Notes under the pieces: generated by a model
The model's input: only the letters and a program-made list of their open reading frames with translations
Database searches by the model: none
Told to the model about the DNA's origin: nothing
Shown: piece after piece, positions 6,414 to 6,573 of the stretch
How positions within the stretch are numbered: position 1 is the stretch's first letter
Layout of the letters: each line of letters opens with the position of its first letter
Program-made: the position numbers and the translations under genes
DNA from: Spirochaetia bacterium
GTDB lineage: Bacteria > Spirochaetota > UBA4802 > UBA5550
DNA length: 6,573 nucleotides
NCBI GenBank assembly: GCA_031289575.1
Contig: JAITPE010000129.1
Location: forward strand, 1-6,573
Direction: 5' to 3'

Positions 6414-6573
6414 TTTTTCCTCCATAGAGTTGTTCTGGATCCATAAGGCGGATTTTGTCAATCTTGAAATCAGTATCATCAAAAATTCTAAAAAAACAAC
6501 TGCGGTAGCCCTCATGACACGCGGCCCCTGTTTGCTTTACCTTAATGAGAAGAGTGTCGGAGTCACAGTCGAT
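6403..6573 (-). CDS. hisI: Phosphoribosyl-AMP cyclohydrolase, C-terminal part (enters from right edge)
   Basis: The last 56 residues are visible, read leftward to a TGA at 6405-6403; the N-terminal part is beyond the window. HisI opens the purine ring of phosphoribosyl-AMP, the third step of histidine synthesis, in the cytoplasm. The visible part begins with [20 protein letters not shown] and continues EGYRSCFFR, which are HisI signatures. Cysteines 3, 19 and 26 of this fragment keep the 16- and 7-residue spacing of the three zinc ligands, and the Asp-rich DCDSD belongs to the metal site. After SCFFR there are only 27 residues, so this is a single-domain HisI, not the HisI-HisE (PR-ATP pyrophosphatase) fusion found in enteric bacteria. 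No other histidine gene is in view. The gene overlaps the coiled-coil membrane protein gene by 11 bases (6403-6413). Confidence 0.93.
   Translation of the reverse strand: MDCDSDTLLIKVKQTGAACHEGYRSCFFRIFDDTDFKIDKIRLMDPEQLYGGKNEQ
6411..6423 (-). promoter_or_regulatory. Ribosome binding site of the coiled-coil membrane protein, inside hisI
   Basis: On the minus strand GGAGG (6423-6419) is followed by five A residues and ATG (6413-6411). It lies within the last codons of hisI (Gly-Gly-Lys-Asn), eight codons or fewer before the hisI stop. Terminating ribosomes could restart here, so the membrane protein is likely made from the hisI transcript. This site is much stronger than anything before the upstream ATGs of the same frame and decides the start. 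Confidence 0.85.

Noticed and set aside
6414..6515. N-terminal extension of the coiled-coil protein by 34 residues
   Set aside because: The extension runs through hisI in another frame, and the GGAGG site sits directly before the ATG at 6413.

Overview
The window looks like ordinary chromosomal DNA from a diderm (Gram-negative-type) bacterium of intermediate GC content. The diderm reading rests on a signal-peptide-bearing TolC-family outer membrane protein at the left edge. Nothing here fixes the phylum. I see no tRNA, rRNA, insertion sequence, integrase, CRISPR array or phage gene.

Layout from left to right: (1) positions 1-654, minus strand, the N-terminal 218 residues of a TolC/OEP-type outer membrane efflux protein whose gene runs off the left edge; (2) 655-977, a 323-base AT-rich gap between divergent genes, with a TTGACA box facing each flanking gene and a conspicuous 20-bp hairpin in the middle; (3) 978-2438, plus strand, an M17 leucyl aminopeptidase with every metal-binding and catalytic residue present; (4) 2527-4926, plus strand, a 799-residue fusion of an N-terminal PHP metal-dependent phosphoesterase domain to a C-terminal GT4 glycosyltransferase, joined by about 190 residues I do not recognise; (5) 4956-6413, minus strand, convergent with gene 4, an unrecognised 485-residue membrane protein with a long charged coiled coil; (6) 6403-6573, minus strand, the C-terminal 56 residues of phosphoribosyl-AMP cyclohydrolase (HisI), which enters from the right edge and overlaps the start of gene 5 by 11 bases.

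There are three transcription units. The efflux protein and the aminopeptidase diverge from the 655-977 gap. The aminopeptidase and the PHP-GT4 gene are co-oriented, 88 bases apart, and could be one operon or two units. hisI and the coiled-coil membrane protein form a tightly coupled pair. No single pathway links the genes. The aminopeptidase and HisI are housekeeping enzymes, the PHP-GT4 protein probably makes a glycolipid or cell-envelope glycoconjugate, and the efflux protein and the coiled-coil protein are envelope proteins.

I found no convincing new multi-gene system. The points most worth following up are the PHP-GT4 fusion with its uncharacterised middle region, the coiled-coil membrane protein coupled to hisI, and the intergenic hairpin.
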